The notes under the pieces: model-generated
The model's database searches: none
Told to the model about the DNA's origin: nothing
The model's input: the letters and a program-made list of their open reading frames with translations, nothing else
Part shown: positions 62,151 to 64,000 of the stretch, one piece after another
Layout of the letters: each line of letters starts with the position of its first letter
Position numbering within the stretch: the stretch's first letter is position 1
Assembly (NCBI RefSeq): GCF_027359395.1
Contig: NZ_CP114778.1
Span: forward strand, 744,001-808,000
From: Prochlorococcus marinus str. MIT 1013
GTDB lineage: Bacteria; Cyanobacteriota; Cyanobacteriia; PCC-6307; Cyanobiaceae
Direction of reading: 5' to 3'
DNA: 64,000 bases
Made by a program: the position numbers and the translations under genes

Positions 62151-63431
62151 GTGATAGACCAGCGAATTCTTAGGGAGAATCCTAATTTAATTAAGGAAGG
62201 ACTTATATCAAGAGGAATGGATGTTGATTTAGGCCCTCTTCAAAAATTATGCAAAGATCTAAAAGAGCTTGAGGAAAAAAGAAGCACTTTACAAGCACAG
62301 GGAAATTCAATAGGCAAAGAGGTTGGACAAAAAATAAAAAAAGGTCTTTCTCCAAATTCTGAAGAGATCTCAAACCTACGAATCAAAGGAAACCAAATAA
62401 AAAAACAAGTTTCGGTTATTGAAGAGGAAGAAAAATCTATTTCACAAAGATTAAATGAACAAATACTTTGTTTACCCAACCTTCCAGAGAAAAATGCTAT
62501 TAAAGGAAAAAACGAAAAAGATAACAAGGAAATAAGAAGATGGGGTGAACCTTCATCGGGAAATAATCTCAAAGAGCATTGGGAAATTGCTAGTAAATTA
62601 AACCTCTGGGATAGTGAGAAATCATCATTAATAGCCAAAAGTCGATTTGTAACCCTTTTCAACCAGGCTGCAAAACTTGAGAGATCACTCATAAACTTCA
62701 TGCTTGATTTGCATGTTAAAAAGGGATATTTAGAAGTTCTTCCTCCAGCACTTGTAAACACAGCAAGTCTTACTGGATCAGGACAGTTACCAAAATTTGC
62801 AGAAGAAAGTTTTCGATGTGCTGATGATGATTTATGGCTTACTCCTACTGCTGAAGTTCCATTAACGTCTCTTCATAGAGGTGAAATAATCCCTAAAGAT
62901 TTGCTCCCATTAAAGTACGTTGCTTATAGTCCCTGCTTCAGAAGAGAAGCTGGGAGTTACGGTAGAGACACTAGAGGCCTAATCAGACTTCATCAATTCA
63001 ATAAAGTAGAACTATATTGGTTCTCTAGTCCTGAAAAGTCTAAAGAAGCTTTAGAACAAATGACTTGTGATGCAGAATCTGTGCTGCAAGAACTAGAACT
63101 TCCTTATAGAGTAATTCAGCTTTGCACAGGAGATTTAGGTTTCTCAGCAAAAAGAACATACGATCTGGAGGTTTGGCTGCCAGGTGCAAATAGCTTTAGA
63201 GAAATATCTAGTTGCAGCAATTGCGGAGACTTTCAAGCTAGAAGATCTTCAATACGAACAAAAGATAACAATAAAAAAAATATACTTTTACATACTTTAA
63301 ATGGTAGTGGACTGGCGATAGGTCGCACTATGGCTGCGATTCTGGAAAATGGTCAACAATCTGATGGAAGTATCAATTTACCAAAAGCCTTAATACCTTA
63401 CTTCGGTTCGGACAAATTACAGCCAGAATAA
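62151..63431 (+). CDS. serS: Seryl-tRNA synthetase
   Basis: A class II synthetase that charges tRNA-Ser, including the tRNA at 31527. The start is GTG at 62151, giving 426 residues. The N-terminal coiled-coil arm (about 30-105) clamps the long variable arm. Motif 2 (FRREAGSYGRDTRGLIRLHQF) and motif 3 (NGSGLAIGRTMAAILEN) are intact, with ISSCSNCGDFQARR between. It is followed 19 bp later by the RseP gene. Confidence 0.97.
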   Translation: MIDQRILRENPNLIKEGLISRGMDVDLGPLQKLCKDLKELEEKRSTLQAQGNSIGKEVGQKIKKGLSPNSEEISNLRIKGNQIKKQVSVIEEEEKSISQRLNEQILCLPNLPEKNAIKGKNEKDNKEIRRWGEPSSGNNLKEHWEIASKLNLWDSEKSSLIAKSRFVTLFNQAAKLERSLINFMLDLHVKKGYLEVLPPALVNTASLTGSGQLPKFAEESFRCADDDLWLTPTAEVPLTSLHRGEIIPKDLLPLKYVAYSPCFRREAGSYGRDTRGLIRLHQFNKVELYWFSSPEKSKEALEQMTCDAESVLQELELPYRVIQLCTGDLGFSAKRTYDLEVWLPGANSFREISSCSNCGDFQARRSSIRTKDNNKKNILLHTLNGSGLAIGRTMAAILENGQQSDGSINLPKALIPYFGSDKLQPE

Positions 63432-63450
63432 CTCAATCAAAATCTAATTA

Positions 63451-64000
63451 ATGAACGTTCTCTTATCTATAGCTGTACTTGGCCTTCTTATTTTTTTTCA
63501 TGAGGCTGGTCATTTTTTAGCAGCTGTTATTCAAAAAATTAAAGTTAGTGGGTTTTCAATTGGTTTTGGACCAGCTCTTTTAAAAAAGGAAATAAATGGA
63601 ATTACTTATTCACTTAGATCTCTTCCTTTAGGGGGGTTTGTCTCCTTCCCTGATGAAGAAACAGATTCACTAGTTAAACCCAATGACCCTGATCTTTTAA
63701 AGAATAGGCCAATTCACCAAAGAGCAATAGTTATTTCTGCAGGGGTTGTAGCAAATTTATTACTTGCTTGGATTGTACTTATTGGTCAAGCAAGCTTTGC
63801 AGGGATTCCTACTCAACCTGAGCAAGGTGTCATAATTATGGGAATTCAGCCAGACGAGCCTGCATTTAAATCAGGATTAGTTGCTGGAGACAAAATAATA
63901 AGCGTAAACGGTCAACCATTAGGCAGAGGGAAAGAAGGGATCATAAATTTAGTCAATATTATTCAGACATCCTCAGGGGAAGAATTACTTTTCGAGAGAG
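63451..64000 (+). CDS. rseP: RseP-type site-2 metalloprotease, 5' part
   Basis: A truncated reading at the window edge: 183 codons from the ATG at 63451. The zinc-binding HEAGH is at about residues 17-21 (FFHEAGHFLAAV), followed by FSIGFGPALLKKEINGITYSLRSLPLGGFV and a second hydrophobic segment, then the start of a PDZ domain (GIQPDEPAFKSGLVAGDKI). M50 site-2 proteases cut transmembrane regulators. The frame is open to the last base. Confidence 0.93.
   Translation, partial: MNVLLSIAVLGLLIFFHEAGHFLAAVIQKIKVSGFSIGFGPALLKKEINGITYSLRSLPLGGFVSFPDEETDSLVKPNDPDLLKNRPIHQRAIVISAGVVANLLLAWIVLIGQASFAGIPTQPEQGVIIMGIQPDEPAFKSGLVAGDKIISVNGQPLGRGKEGIINLVNIIQTSSGEELLFER

Overview
The window looks like chromosome from a marine picocyanobacterium, most likely Prochlorococcus and probably a low-light type (genus is a confident inference, clade is not). 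Reasons: AT-rich DNA, cyanobacterial genes for photosystem II (psbD-psbC with the usual overlap), cytochrome b6f (petM), Ycf4, Ycf39, NTRC-type thioredoxin reductase, cyanobacterial porin and IdiA/FutA iron-binding protein, many very short genes, and no phycobilisome genes.

Positions 1-26500 are mostly compact core genome: engD, an HlyD-type adaptor, polA, cysS, a sodium symporter, dxr, the three-gene pnt transhydrogenase operon with a trailing hydrolase, ntrC-type trxB, an IF-1 gene, ycf39, petM, ilvH, ycf4, psbD-psbC, maf, cobQ and a small ferredoxin.

Positions 26501-31613 look like an island at a tRNA-Ser(CGA) gene. A 16-bp exact copy of the tRNA 3' end lies about 4.2 kb from the tRNA, on the side expected for integration at a tRNA 3' end. 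Just inside it are six copies of ATCCCACAAC. The cargo is two small secreted-type proteins and a 908-residue protein joining a PD-(D/E)XK nuclease-like domain, a trypsin-like protease domain and about ten TPRs. No integrase is visible.

Positions 31687-36224 return to core functions: divergent idiA and a PiuC-like dioxygenase, a small secreted protein, a porin and glyQ. Positions 36261-48389 are a second, looser accessory zone: a repeat cluster (GGAGAAC), a TPR-GT41 glycosyltransferase with a broken TPR paralogue downstream, a tight five-gene operon of unrecognised small proteins (39391-41170), members of a small EWI-motif family, a Pro/Glu six-residue repeat protein, a PrxQ peroxiredoxin and a TPR-methyltransferase.

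Positions 49195-51012 hold a cluster of small membrane proteins in divergent arrangement. One closely resembles the cytochrome b559 beta subunit PsbF but has Asn where the haem-ligand His should be. Flavodoxin follows. From 52426 to the end the window is core-like again: a two-glycosyltransferase/EamA operon, sppA-aroH, a DUF2808 protein, the rpmH-rnpA-PH-yidC-AAA cluster, serS and the 5' part of an RseP-type protease gene.

The best candidates for undescribed biology are the nuclease-protease-TPR island, the PsbF-like cluster and the five-gene small-protein operon.
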